This document shows, piece after piece, positions 1 through 8,896 of a stretch of 48,290 bases of DNA. Below the pieces are notes generated by a model. That model saw only the letters and a list, made by a program, of their open reading frames with translations. It did no database searches and had not been told where the DNA came from. This DNA is from Moraxellaceae bacterium (GTDB lineage Bacteria; Pseudomonadota; Gammaproteobacteria; Pseudomonadales; Moraxellaceae), in the NCBI GenBank assembly GCA_030684415.1, contig JAUXNL010000009.1:1-48290 (forward strand), in the 5' to 3' direction. The translations under genes were made by a program, and so were the position numbers. Position 1 is the stretch's first letter; each line of letters starts with the position of its first letter.

Positions 1-141
1 TCAACGCCGTCGATCCTGCTAGCTACCTCAACGAGGTCATCACCCGGATCGTCCAAGGCCACCCGCAGAGCCAGATCGATCAGCTCATGCCTTGGGAATA
101 TCCCGCTCAGGCCAGGTAGAGGGCCTCGGGACAGCGCTTAC
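1..141 (+). mobile_element. Right end of an IS66-family insertion sequence
   Basis: The first 119 bases encode the C-terminus of an IS66 transposase. Twenty-two bases after its stop the sequence reads AGCGCTTAC, ending at 141. IS66 elements end in inverted repeats that start GTAAGCG when read inward, so 135-141 (CGCTTAC) is the expected right tip. The next eight bases, CCTGATCT (142-149), would be the 8-bp target duplication typical of the family. The left end lies outside the window, so neither the duplication nor the second repeat can be checked here. Confidence 0.75.
3..119 (+). CDS. tnpC: IS66-family transposase, C-terminal fragment (TnpC)
   Basis: Thirty-nine codons are visible, cut off on the left by the window edge and ending in TAG at 117-119. 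The translation contains DPASYLNEVITRI, then VQGHP, then IDQLMPWEY. This is the conserved tail of IS66 transposases, where a D-P-x-x-Y-L helix is followed by an I-x-x-L-x-P-W motif close to the stop. The DDE catalytic core lies to the left of the window. Whether the element is intact cannot be judged. Confidence 0.85.
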   Translation, partial: NAVDPASYLNEVITRIVQGHPQSQIDQLMPWEYPAQAR

Positions 142-243
142 CCTGATCTTTCATCCAGCGCGGACCAGAGTCTCGGCATTGAAAACGCCTTCCAGCGCGG
201 AACTAGATCAAGCGAAAAAGCCTTAGTGGGTCGCGCGTTGACG

Positions 244-1314
244 CTACACCCCAGACGCGGCCTGGCTCCTCGGACCTTCCCCAAATTCGAACGGGAGGGC
301 CAACAATTCATCGTGGATGGCCTGCCAGGGCTGGGTGAAGTCTAGAGCCCGCACGACCACCTCATGGCCGCGGATATTGTATCGGAGCGCTACCGTTCCT
401 CCGACGGCGGGATAGATGAGCGCGCCATCGCAGGGGAGATGGGGTGCGCGAAGGGCCGCATGCTCCAGGTACGCAAAGAGCTGATACAGGTGGCCTGAGC
501 GAACCTTCTCAGAGCCTACCCGCGAGGCCAAAACCTCTTTGTAGAACTTCGCGTCGATCACCACGGTGCGGGCCTTAGATCGCAGCGTTATGTCGGTTTC
601 CATAATCGGCAGGAAGCCGTGGCTGTCTGGCTCAAGCGGGAGGGCGTCCCAAGCCATCTGCTCGCGCGCCACTTTGAAAACGCTCTGCTCGTGGGCATAG
701 AAATTCCGCAGAAAGTCTTCAAAGATGGCCGACATAACCACCTCATTCTTGAGGATATCGGCGAACCGTGAGCCTGCGCCGCCCTCATCTGGCATGTGCG
801 CGTGAAAGGCTAACTCACATAGCTGCATCAGGGGGCGGTACTGGCCCGTATTCCGGGATAGCTGCACGCGGCGAAACAGCTCGGCGCCAAGGCGGATATC
901 GGCGATCCCGCCCATCCGCTGAACCAGGAGACCAAGCTCATGCTTTTGGGCCGGCTCAATTTCGCCGAGGCGCGGCATCGCCCTCGCTGTGGCCTTGATG
1001 ATTTGGTTGTGCAGCACGTCCGGCGTGAGCTCGTCAAACGCGCAAACGACGGCTCCTCGGCGAAGGGTTTGCCCTTTGACAATGTCGTCCAGCAGCAGGC
1101 GGCCGCGCGGGGATCGCGCCTCCTCGCTAAACGACTGGTACCCGCGGTCCAGACCTCGTCGCATGAGGCGGTTCGCACCACTGATCAGCAGGCGGGCCAA
1201 CAGGTTCGGGAGGTCCGGAGAGTCATCGACGCCAACGTCCACCGATCCACCCTCGGGGAACTTCCGCCAGGCGTAGCAGAATAGGTAATAGAGGTTGCGG
1301 ATTGGGATCGTCAT
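244..1314 (-). CDS. mcrC: McrC-family nuclease subunit of a type IV McrBC restriction system
   Basis: McrC is the nuclease partner of the McrB GTPase. In E. coli the complex cuts DNA carrying methylated cytosine. The protein is 356 aa with start ATG at 1314, which overlaps the mcrB stop as ATGA. A longer frame opens at 1341, but the coupled start gives the usual N-terminus, IPIRNLYYLFCYAW, which is typical of the family. The PD-(D/E)xK core is visible: METDITL (Asp at about 241) followed by VVIDAKFYKE (Asp about 254, Lys about 256). The upstream neighbour is mcrB on the same strand. No frameshift is seen and the length is normal, so the pair looks functional. Confidence 0.9.
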   Translation of the reverse strand: MTIPIRNLYYLFCYAWRKFPEGGSVDVGVDDSPDLPNLLARLLISGANRLMRRGLDRGYQSFSEEARSPRGRLLLDDIVKGQTLRRGAVVCAFDELTPDVLHNQIIKATARAMPRLGEIEPAQKHELGLLVQRMGGIADIRLGAELFRRVQLSRNTGQYRPLMQLCELAFHAHMPDEGGAGSRFADILKNEVVMSAIFEDFLRNFYAHEQSVFKVAREQMAWDALPLEPDSHGFLPIMETDITLRSKARTVVIDAKFYKEVLASRVGSEKVRSGHLYQLFAYLEHAALRAPHLPCDGALIYPAVGGTVALRYNIRGHEVVVRALDFTQPWQAIHDELLALPFEFGEGPRSQAASGV

Positions 1315-3326
1315 GCGCGGCTTAGCAGCCGACCGCACCACTCTTCAGCTCGGTCGGGGGCGTCGAACCAGTACTCTTCCAAGAGCGGTCGGATTTCCGT
1401 CTCAACGATCCGCGAAAACCACCCTGGGGAGACCAGTCGCCCTTCGGTTGGCGTGAAAAAGCTGTGGCCGATCTGGAAGCCTGGGCCGAGGTTTATCTTG
1501 TCATCAGCAATGGCGGCATTGAGTTCGGTCATCCCCTCGATGACGCCCTGGGCCGTTTGCTGTGAGACCCCGCAGGCAAGCAAGAAGTCCCTGAAAGCAG
1601 GGTTGGAAAAGCCAGGCCGCAGAGCGACGAACGCGAACCGCCGGCGGAGGGCGTAGTCCACCAGCGACAGCGACCGGTCGGCCGTGTTCATCATCCCCAA
1701 AAGGGATACGTTTTTGGGCACGAAGAATGGTGCTGCATCCGCATCGGCGTACGCCAGGCGGGCCGCCCACTCTGATGAGCGCTTGTCATGCTCGATCAGC
1801 AGCATGAGCTCGCCGAAAACCTTGGATAGATTGCCGCGGTTTATCTCGTCGATGATGAAGACGTATGGCCGCTCTGCATCTAGCCGGGCCCGCTTGCAGA
1901 ACCGGTAGAAGATGCCGTCCTTCAGCTCGAAGCCGCCGTCCTTGGTCGGCCGGTAGCCCTGAATGAAGTCCTCGTATCCATAGGACTGGTGGAACTGAAC
2001 GACCTCCACCCGGGCGTCATCCTTTTGCCCCATGAGGGCGTAGGCGAGCCGCCGCGCGATGAAGGATTTCCCGACGCCCGGAGCGCCTTGAAGAACGAGA
2101 TTCTTCTTGTCCTGCCAGATCGAAAGGATGCGTTCGAACTCGGCGCGTTCAATGAACAGGCCATCCATGGCCTCATCGATCGTGTAGGGCGACATGGGTA
2201 CGGTCGCTTCGCTCTCGTCGGCGCCTTTGCCTGGCTGACTTTCGCCAAAGCGCTCCTGCCAGTACGGCTGAGTGAGAAACCAGTCGTAGTCCTGCGGAGC
2301 GTTGTCAAAGACAAAGGCGATCAACTGATCGGCGTACGCGCTCCCCGGCTGGACACGCCAGATCGTCTCCCTCTGCGTGAAGAAATACCATTCGCGGGAA
2401 ACGAATGAGGGGTCCCAGTCGACGGTGACTCTGATGCCGTCACCCGCATTGGCTACAATCGTCCCAGCGGCCTTGATCCGCATCACCGAAGCCGTGGCCC
2501 CCTCAGGATTTGGGAACGGCAGATTGTGCTTTCGGGTGTAGGTGGCCTTGATCGCGATCCGGTCGCCCGGCTTCATTTCCTTGACGGTTTCGAGCGTTGG
2601 CCCGTCATCCCAGCCGTTTTCCCACACCCCATCGCGGATGAACCGCTCGGCGGCATCCTCATCCTTTGGCATAGCGCCAACAAGCCAAACTGGGCGGACT
2701 TCGGATGCTGCAGCCAGGCGGTCATACGCCGTCAGCAAAGCCTCCAGGTCGCGGTTCAGCGCCTCGTCGCTGGGAACGGCAACAGCCGGGTATTCGACGT
2801 AGGCGATGGTGCCGGTTTCATAGTTTTTTGGCCGGCTGTGATCGACCTTTAGGTCAATATCATTGGCCAGGGTGAAGCCCGCGCCTTCGAGTTCCGAAGC
2901 ACTCTCCCGGTACTTCTGGGCTCGCTCCCGCATCGTATTTGCCGCGGCAGTCTGGCCAAGCTTGGCCACTAGCGCCGCTGAGCCCTGGTTGAGGGTTAGG
3001 TAGACTTTGGATAGGTCGCTGGCGACGAGGAGGACGGCATATAGCCCCTCCTGGGTGGTCGTTGTGACCTTGCGGTTCAGGAACGCGACCCAAGGAACTG
3101 TTGCCCAAACCCCCTTGCCTACACTCCATTCAACGACGATGTCTGGCCGCGCCTTCACGCAAGGTAGTGCGGCCAGACCGGCCTGGACGCGTCGGCCCAA
3201 GTCCCAAAGTACAGGGTCGGTCTTGAAGGGCGTTCGCCTCACCTGCCCAAACCGTTCGAGGAACTCCAAGAGTGACTGCTGGATCGGCGCTTTCTCAGCG
3301 CCTTCTTGACCGTCGTCCGCGCTCAC
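1311..3326 (-). CDS. mcrB: McrB-family AAA+ GTPase of a type IV restriction system
   Basis: This 671-aa protein is the motor and recognition subunit of McrBC. An N-terminal MrcB_N/DUF3578-like region lies at about 25-190. It is followed by a middle domain (about 210-350) with PVWLVGAM and a WYFF segment, resembling EVE-type modified-base readers. The AAA+ domain has Walker A GAPGVGKS near 413-420, and Walker B FIIDEINRGNLSKVFGE near 487-503. That segment includes the NRGNxSK signature that marks McrB as GTP-specific. MNTADRS (about 545-551) and an RRR arginine-finger segment follow. The domain order differs from E. coli McrB, whose N-terminal domain flips cytosine, so the recognised modification may also differ. 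It is translationally coupled to mcrC downstream. Confidence 0.92.
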   Translation of the reverse strand: MSADDGQEGAEKAPIQQSLLEFLERFGQVRRTPFKTDPVLWDLGRRVQAGLAALPCVKARPDIVVEWSVGKGVWATVPWVAFLNRKVTTTTQEGLYAVLLVASDLSKVYLTLNQGSAALVAKLGQTAAANTMRERAQKYRESASELEGAGFTLANDIDLKVDHSRPKNYETGTIAYVEYPAVAVPSDEALNRDLEALLTAYDRLAAASEVRPVWLVGAMPKDEDAAERFIRDGVWENGWDDGPTLETVKEMKPGDRIAIKATYTRKHNLPFPNPEGATASVMRIKAAGTIVANAGDGIRVTVDWDPSFVSREWYFFTQRETIWRVQPGSAYADQLIAFVFDNAPQDYDWFLTQPYWQERFGESQPGKGADESEATVPMSPYTIDEAMDGLFIERAEFERILSIWQDKKNLVLQGAPGVGKSFIARRLAYALMGQKDDARVEVVQFHQSYGYEDFIQGYRPTKDGGFELKDGIFYRFCKRARLDAERPYVFIIDEINRGNLSKVFGELMLLIEHDKRSSEWAARLAYADADAAPFFVPKNVSLLGMMNTADRSLSLVDYALRRRFAFVALRPGFSNPAFRDFLLACGVSQQTAQGVIEGMTELNAAIADDKINLGPGFQIGHSFFTPTEGRLVSPGWFSRIVETEIRPLLEEYWFDAPDRAEEWCGRLLSRA

Positions 3327-3922
3327 TACGCTGCCCCCGCGCCGTCTTGATCGATCATTGAATCCCCCCGAACTGCGCCGGACGGGATGCTAGTTCAATG
3401 GCGACGCCAACGCCAAGGTTGAGGGCCGACCGGCCGCAGTCAGCCGTCACGCAGCGCCACCATCAGGGGGTACTGGCTATCTGTGATGGAGCGATACATC
3501 GCCCCGAAATATCGAGCCGGGCAACACCGGGCGGGTCCGGGGGCTCTAGACCCAATGCCAGAAGGGGCGGGGCCAATTGGCGCTGCGTGACCGTGCGCTT
3601 CCGTTGGGGCGTTCCACAATTCATCGAGCTCAAGCTGCCGATGCCCCGGGATGGGAGATTCCCAGGGGGCGACCAGGGGTGGCAGCAGCACATCATATTG
3701 AGCCCGCACTCTTTGAGTTGCCCCAACTGCGACAGGACTCGTTGTCCAGGGGGCAAGACGGTACCCGCCCCCGGGTGAAATTGCCCATGAGCACTCCGGG
3801 GGCGGGGGGCCAGAATGGCAGGGGCCAGGGGGCGATCCGGTGAAAATAGTTTCGCCCCCAACTATCTGAATTTGTTGCCTTTTTCTCTTGCTTGGCATAT
3901 CGAAATCGGCGAGGAACCCGCC
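3327..3922. other. 596-bp non-coding gap between mcrB and the integrase
   Basis: mcrB and the integrase are divergent, so this gap should carry both promoters and possibly one attachment arm of the integrative element. Open frames exist on both strands but have no recognisable domain, no good ribosome site, and conflict with each other. An inverted repeat at 3828-3859 is the clearest structure. I found no tRNA fragment or copy of the tRNA-Thr anticodon-loop core here. Confidence 0.5.
3828..3859. repeat. 8-bp perfect inverted repeat upstream of the integrase
   Basis: GGGGGCGA at 3828-3835 is mirrored by TCGCCCCC at 3852-3859 with a 16-base AT-rich spacer. It lies 63 bp before the integrase start. 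It could be an operator, an integrase or excisionase binding site, or a hairpin in the leader. The sequence alone does not choose between these. Confidence 0.45.
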
Positions 3923-5110
3923 GTGCCCATAGCCCATCTCACCAAGCGCGTTGTGCAAGATATTCCTCACCCGGAAGCCGGGCAGGTCTTCTATTACGAC
4001 GACCATTTGCGTGGGTTTGGGCTGCGCGTCGGACGCCGATCAAAGGCGTTCTTCTGCGAGGCGATGGTCAGCCGGCGGACGGTAAGGGTCACCATCGGCC
4101 GGTTCCCGGTATGCCGGCCAGAACATGCGCGGAGAGCTGCCTTAGGCCTGCTCGGTCAGATGGCGGAGGGGATCAATCCAAACGCCGCCCGCAAGGCCAC
4201 GGCCGCGAAGTCCATCACGCTGAAGGAGGCCTTCGACGGCTTCTTCGCCGACAAGCCGAAGCTGTCACCGAACACCGTCCCAAACTATCGCCGGACCATC
4301 GACGTTTACCTGGCCGATTGGCAGCGCAGGCCAATCAGCGAGATCACCCGGCAGATGGTCATGGCGCGCCATCGGAAGATCGGCGAGGAGCGTGGCGAGA
4401 CCACCGCCAACAACGTGATGCGGCACCTGCGGTCGATCTACAATCACACCTCGGCCGTGGTGGGGGAGCTTCCTTCGAACCCAGTGGAAATCCTGTCGCA
4501 GGCGCGCGCCTGGACCTCCGAGACCCGCAGACGGACATCGATCGACGAGGCTGCACTTCCCCGCTGGTACCAGGCTGTCCTGGCCCAAGATGAGCGGGTT
4601 CGGGACTTCCTGTTGGTCGCTCTGTTCACCGGGATGCGTCGGTCGGAGATCGCCACTCTTCGCTGGGAGTTTGTCGACCTGGCCGGAGCCACCTTGACCG
4701 TGCCCCGGACCAAGAACGGCGACCCTCTGGTGCTGCCGCTATCGTCGTTTCTGCTGCGACTTCTTCGCTGCCGGCAGTTGGCCGCCTCGGCCTCGCCGTG
4801 GGTGTTTCCTAGTCCCGGGAAGAGCGGACACATCGAGGAACCGAAATCGGCGACGACCCGGGTGGCCGAGGCCTCCGGCGTCTCCTTCACGGTCCATGAC
4901 CTGCGGCGGACCTTCATCACCATCGCCGAGAGCCAAGACATCCCGGCCTACACGCTCAAGCGACTCCTGAACCACCGAACTTCTGGCGATGTGACCGGCG
5001 GCTACATCGTCATCAGCACGGACCGCCTACGTGCGCCCGTGGAGAAAATAGCCGCCCGAATTGAAAGGCTCATCAATGCAAGTAGCGCGCAGTCCGACCG
5101 AGCGGCTTGA
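3923..5110 (+). CDS. int: Tyrosine-type site-specific integrase (P4/DUF4102 type)
   Basis: The integrase inserts and excises a mobile element by site-specific recombination. The N-terminus, HLTKRVVQDIPHPEAG followed by LRGFGLRV, is the arm-binding DUF4102 domain of P4-type integrases. A SAM-like core-binding region spans about 105-200. The catalytic residues are all present: Arg239 (TGMRRSEI), the HxxR pair His325/Arg328 (VHDLRR), His351 (LLNHR) and the nucleophile Tyr361 (GGYIV). The start is GTG at 3923, six bases after GAGGAA (3911-3916). An in-frame ATG at 3815 would add 36 residues of atypical sequence. The 395-aa length is normal. It heads a same-strand module with the next three genes, and its own end overlaps the following gene. 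Confidence 0.92.
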   Translation: MPIAHLTKRVVQDIPHPEAGQVFYYDDHLRGFGLRVGRRSKAFFCEAMVSRRTVRVTIGRFPVCRPEHARRAALGLLGQMAEGINPNAARKATAAKSITLKEAFDGFFADKPKLSPNTVPNYRRTIDVYLADWQRRPISEITRQMVMARHRKIGEERGETTANNVMRHLRSIYNHTSAVVGELPSNPVEILSQARAWTSETRRRTSIDEAALPRWYQAVLAQDERVRDFLLVALFTGMRRSEIATLRWEFVDLAGATLTVPRTKNGDPLVLPLSSFLLRLLRCRQLAASASPWVFPSPGKSGHIEEPKSATTRVAEASGVSFTVHDLRRTFITIAESQDIPAYTLKRLLNHRTSGDVTGGYIVISTDRLRAPVEKIAARIERLINASSAQSDRAA

Positions 5111-5705
5111 AGCACGAAAAGACGAGTATGAAGACCTACCGCCAAACCCGATCTACCGTGGATTTGTGGAAGTCTTGATCCTGGCGATTATCGACGCCTA
5201 CCCTGGTACTACGAGCGTAGAACCCCATTCCAAACGTCGCTGGAAGCGCCTCAAGCAGGTGTTCGAGGGGCTCTTCGATGCCAAGCTCGGTGACCGGACA
5301 CTGGCCTGCCGAGACCTGCCGGCGCTGTTAGCTTCGAAGGCCGATCGCCTTGCTGAGGAAGCGCATGCTGTAGCTTTGGAAATGCCCACTGCGGTCGTCT
5401 CAGAACGCCAGTCTGCCAGGCGCGCTGCTCCGCTAGGGCGCAAGCAACAGAACCGATGGGACCTAGACGCACAAGCAGAGCGGCTTCGAAAGGCAGCGCG
5501 TCTGGCAAACGGGAGGCTGCCGGAAAATGGCGACGAGGACGATCTGTCGGCCTACGCGCGATTTTATGGCTTAGGGGGCCTCCACCGTGAGGAGCTGGAC
5601 TGGCTACACGCGCTCTATGACCTTGAAAAAATACTGGAGGAATGGGGCGTGAAGATGAGTGTCGACGTCCGAAAGCTGGGGCTAGCTACCCAGTGGGAAA
5701 AGTAG
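5076..5705 (+). CDS. Hypothetical protein of the integrase module
   Basis: This 209-aa protein has no domain I recognise. Its start ATG at 5076 lies inside the last codons of the integrase in another frame and is preceded by GAAAGG seven bases upstream. A TTG at 5061 would add five residues. The protein is charged and apparently soluble. It has an N-terminal segment rich in Arg and Asp/Glu, one short hydrophobic stretch (VEVLILAIIDAY, about 29-40), a basic middle, and an acidic C-terminal helix (YDLEKILEEWG). Lying between an integrase and an AlpA-like gene, it may be an element-specific regulator or replication accessory protein, but this is inferred only from position. Confidence 0.65.
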   Translation: MQVARSPTERLEARKDEYEDLPPNPIYRGFVEVLILAIIDAYPGTTSVEPHSKRRWKRLKQVFEGLFDAKLGDRTLACRDLPALLASKADRLAEEAHAVALEMPTAVVSERQSARRAAPLGRKQQNRWDLDAQAERLRKAARLANGRLPENGDEDDLSAYARFYGLGGLHREELDWLHALYDLEKILEEWGVKMSVDVRKLGLATQWEK

Positions 5706-5777
5706 CGCAAAAAGCATCCCACCTGCGAACGCACATCGGCGGATATTTGAAAGGCTCCCCCCACTTTGGAGCAATTC

Positions 5778-5990
5778 ATGCATCCCCTCCCCTTTCCGAC
5801 ACTGCTGAACGAGCGGCAGGTCGCGACCCTTCTGAATATCTCGGCATTCTGGCTGCAGCGCCAACGATGGCTCGGTGAAGGCCCTCCATACCTGCGGTAT
5901 GGTCGGGCTATCCGATACGACATTGCAGCCTTAGCTGCCTGGCTTGACGCCCACCGCGTAGCCACTGCCGACGCGGAGGTCGCCCGATGA
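5778..5990 (+). CDS. AlpA-like helix-turn-helix regulator/excisionase
   Basis: The product is a 70-aa winged-helix protein of the MerR-like HTH_17/AlpA type. LLNERQVATLLNIS is the first helix and turn, followed by the RQRWLGEGPPYLRYGRAIRYD wing (the conserved G-P-x-x-x-R pattern) and a closing helix, IAALAAWLDAH. Such proteins act as excisionases or activators of integrase genes in satellites and islands. The start is ATG at 5778, six bases after GGAG at 5768-5771. The stop overlaps the following primase start as ATGA, so the two are translated together. Confidence 0.82.
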   Translation: MHPLPFPTLLNERQVATLLNISAFWLQRQRWLGEGPPYLRYGRAIRYDIAALAAWLDAHRVATADAEVAR

Positions 5991-8281
5991 GCCCGGTGAC
6001 CAACTTCCTCCAAACCCTCATCGACATGGCCAATCCATGCCGGCATGCGGTTCGACACCCGACCAACGGCTACCTCGCCAAGACCGGTCCGGTCACACCC
6101 CAAAAACTTGGCCTGCATTGCAGCGGCGGAGACAGCCTGTCCATCTACCCCCTCATCGGCGAGGCAACGTCGATTGGCGTCTTCGACCTCGACGACAAGA
6201 CCGGGACCAACGGTGTCGGAAGCGCCTGGGGCGAAGCAGTTCGCATCGCCGACGAGCTAAAGCGGCGCGATGTCCGCAGCTTCGTCCTTGTGTCCGGCGG
6301 CGGCCAAGGCGCGCACGTTTGGGCGGTCTGGAAATCACCACAGAACGCCGCGCTGGTTCGCCGATTCATGGCTGACGTTCTCAGTACATGCGGCTTCAAA
6401 ATTGGCACCGGCGGCGTCGGGGCCAAAGTCGTGGAGGTCTTTCCCAAACAGGACCGGGAGGGTGAGAAAGGTGGCAACTGCATTGCGCTCCCGTTCGGCA
6501 GACAATCACGCCCGCTGGACCCTGAAACTGGGAACCCGATTCCGTTGGACCAGTGGTCCGTGCCCGAGATTGGAGACCTGCTGAATTCTGACCTGGACCC
6601 GTCGCGCTACCCGCCGCCGCTACCTACCAGGGCACCTACCGCTGCTTCCGCGCCTGTGTCGTCAAAGGTCATTGCCGGCCTCCTGGCGGCCATCCCCGCC
6701 GACGACTACGCCGTGTGGATCAAGGTGGGTATGATCCTGAAGGCGTGGGCGGGCGACGAGGACGATGGATTGGAACGCTGGACCAAATGGTCTCAAGGGT
6801 CCGATGCCTTCGACAGCGACGAAGACTGCGAACGGAAATGGCGGACGTTTGAATCAGACGGACGGCTTGGTGTCGGCAGCCTTTTCCATATGGCCAAAGA
6901 GCATGGCTGGACGGCCGACGAGGACAAGGATGCAGAGGTCGATGAGCTAAATCAGCGATTCGGCATCCTGACCGCCGGCAATGCCACCCTGATCATCGAA
7001 AAGGACCCCGAGTTCGGCCGAGATGAACCGATATCGTTCCTGTCAGTGAGGACATTTCGTGACCGAGTGCGGGCCGAACCTAGTGTGCTCGCCTCGCGAA
7101 CCAATGATCGGAAATCCAAGGGCGATGTCTGGATGGCTCACCCTAGAGCTTCTCACTACCACGCCGTGGATTTCGACCCGTCCAGCCCGCCGGGCGACAA
7201 CGGCCGTCGCTGGAATATGTGGCGGGGCTTCAAAGTCATGCCCAGGCCCGGAGACTGGTCGAAGTTCCGAGCCTTCATTTACGAGGTCCTTGCGGACGGC
7301 GACGCTGAGCGCGGCGAGTGGATCATCAATTGGATGGCCCTGAGCGTCCAGCGACCTTCCGACCCCATCGGCACAGCACTAGTTCTGTCCGGGCCTCCGG
7401 GAATCGGAAAGGGCTTTTTCGCCAATCAATTCGGGCACCTCTGGCTTCCCCACATGATCGCTATCACTCAGCCCGAGCACGTGACCGGACGGTTCAACAG
7501 CTTCATGGTGGGGCGGCGGGTGATCTTCATTGACGAAGGCGTCTTTGGGGGCGACCGCTCCAAGGCGGGCACACTCAAAACCCGGATCACCGAGCCGTTC
7601 GTCATGCTCGAACGCAAGGGCGTCGACGCCATCAAGATGCCGAACCGGGCGGTTTATATAGTTGCTTCGAACGAGGAGGCGATCGTCCCGGCTGACCTCG
7701 GGGATCGGCGGTGGATGGTGTTGCAGGTCTCGACGATCAAGCGAGAAGACCATGCGTACTTTCGCGAGATCGCTGCGGAACTAGAGGCCGGCGGCTACGA
7801 GGCCATGCTCTACGATCTTCTGACGCATGACGTCTCGGCGGGACCTGATCCGCGGAAGATCTTGAAGGGACCCGAGCTCTTCGAGCAGATGATCCGTTCC
7901 GCCAACCCCTATGTGCGTTATCTTCACGGGCTACTCGAATGCGGCCGGCTTCCGCACTATGAATCTGGAGCGCCCAACACCACCTGCATCGCCGCTTTGT
8001 GGGACGAGTTTCGCACCAAGCAAGGTCGGCCGACTCATACAAACGATAGTCAACTCGCCAAGACCCTTAAGAAGGCCATCGGCGTACGCTCGCTAGGGCA
8101 GGTCGGCCGCTTTGCTGGTCCGGGGGGCGCAGCGGAGCGATCGACCAACTACCAGTTTCCGCCGCTGGCGATTGCTCGTCGGGCTTTCGAAGGTCATGTC
8201 GGGATGGTCGTGCAATGGGAGAACGACCTTTCCGAATGGCAGGCAGACTCCGACATGAGCGTGATTGGCGACGACGCGTAG
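5987..8281 (+). CDS. Primase-helicase fusion: AEP primase/polymerase, PriCT-2 and DUF5906 helicase
   Basis: This 764-aa replication protein probably primes and unwinds the element's own DNA. The N-terminus is an archaeo-eukaryotic primase: motif I FDLDD (Asp67, Asp69), motif II GGGQGAHVW (His110), and motif III VVEVFPK (about 148-154). A PriCT-2-like region follows at about 227-305 (KVGMILKAWAG, then a W-rich helix). The C-terminal ATPase has Walker A GPPGIGKG (about 469-476), Walker B VIFIDEG (about 512-518) and a sensor Asn in VASNEEA. The architecture resembles the NrS-1 phage primase-polymerase and other DUF5906 proteins of phages and satellites. It is ATGA-coupled to the AlpA-like gene and ends just before a strong terminator. 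Confidence 0.88.
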   Translation: MSPVTNFLQTLIDMANPCRHAVRHPTNGYLAKTGPVTPQKLGLHCSGGDSLSIYPLIGEATSIGVFDLDDKTGTNGVGSAWGEAVRIADELKRRDVRSFVLVSGGGQGAHVWAVWKSPQNAALVRRFMADVLSTCGFKIGTGGVGAKVVEVFPKQDREGEKGGNCIALPFGRQSRPLDPETGNPIPLDQWSVPEIGDLLNSDLDPSRYPPPLPTRAPTAASAPVSSKVIAGLLAAIPADDYAVWIKVGMILKAWAGDEDDGLERWTKWSQGSDAFDSDEDCERKWRTFESDGRLGVGSLFHMAKEHGWTADEDKDAEVDELNQRFGILTAGNATLIIEKDPEFGRDEPISFLSVRTFRDRVRAEPSVLASRTNDRKSKGDVWMAHPRASHYHAVDFDPSSPPGDNGRRWNMWRGFKVMPRPGDWSKFRAFIYEVLADGDAERGEWIINWMALSVQRPSDPIGTALVLSGPPGIGKGFFANQFGHLWLPHMIAITQPEHVTGRFNSFMVGRRVIFIDEGVFGGDRSKAGTLKTRITEPFVMLERKGVDAIKMPNRAVYIVASNEEAIVPADLGDRRWMVLQVSTIKREDHAYFREIAAELEAGGYEAMLYDLLTHDVSAGPDPRKILKGPELFEQMIRSANPYVRYLHGLLECGRLPHYESGAPNTTCIAALWDEFRTKQGRPTHTNDSQLAKTLKKAIGVRSLGQVGRFAGPGGAAERSTNYQFPPLAIARRAFEGHVGMVVQWENDLSEWQADSDMSVIGDDA

Positions 8282-8310
8282 ACGACACACGCGGCGACCT
8301 GCAGGCCTGC

Positions 8311-8353
8311 AAGGGGCACTGGCCAAACACCCTGGCCGGTGCCCCTTGGTTTT
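8311..8353 (+). terminator. Strong intrinsic terminator after the primase-helicase gene
   Basis: A 14-bp stem, AAGGGGCACTGGCC (8311-8324) with GGCCGGTGCCCCTT (8334-8347), has a single G-U wobble and a 9-base loop. It is followed by GGTTTT. It lies 30 bp past the primase stop and would end the integrase-AlpA-primase transcript. Confidence 0.85.
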
Positions 8354-8896
8354 GGTGGTGCGCTATTGAACCTCATGTTTTTCAGGAATTGGTTAGTATG
8401 CCTTGCTCGCCTGCAGCTCTCAGCCACCCCGACAATTTGACTTGATGCTCAAGCCTCGAGCACCGGCAGAAATGTCGACGCCGACGACCCGGTTCATGCT
8501 GCTCAGGCGAATCGGACCCTCAGCGACGGCCGGCAGTGTGGATGGGCATCACGACCGGGCCGCCGGGCTAGAACACCCCCGTGCTGACCGCCGCTAAAGG
8601 CCCACCAGGCCCCTCGCCGCAGGTGCCGGCTACCCCAACCACCCCAGGCCATGCCCGCCCGCCCTGCGGCAAGCCTGGCGTTCCGGGGTCTGTTTTCGGG
8701 CGATGCGGGCATCGCGGGCCAAATCGAGCCTCCGGGGCGGCTCTCGACCGCTACCCAGCGTGTTGCATCAGACCCGCCAAGGGGGCACGAAACCAACGTC
8801 AGCAACAACCCGCAGCGAGCCGCTGTGGACGGCGCGCCGGTGGGGCGCCAACCTGACGAGCCAATCGCCCATCCGCCCGAGACCCGTTCCGCCCAC
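8354..8896. other. About 540-bp gap before the methyltransferase
   Basis: No gene is supported here. The methyltransferase frame is open back to an ATG at 8651, but that 82-residue extension is low-complexity and unlike the family. It has no good ribosome site. The gap must hold the promoter of the methyltransferase/nuclease pair. I see no controller-protein gene or clear operator repeat. Confidence 0.45.

Noticed and set aside
3440..4006. 188-aa open frame on the minus strand across the integrase leader and N-terminus
   Set aside because: It opposes a clear integrase start with a good ribosome site, is Pro/Gly-rich, and has no recognised domain.
8651..8896. 82-residue N-terminal extension of the methyltransferase
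   Set aside because: Family motif I normally lies within the first residues, the extension is low-complexity, and no ribosome site supports ATG at 8651.
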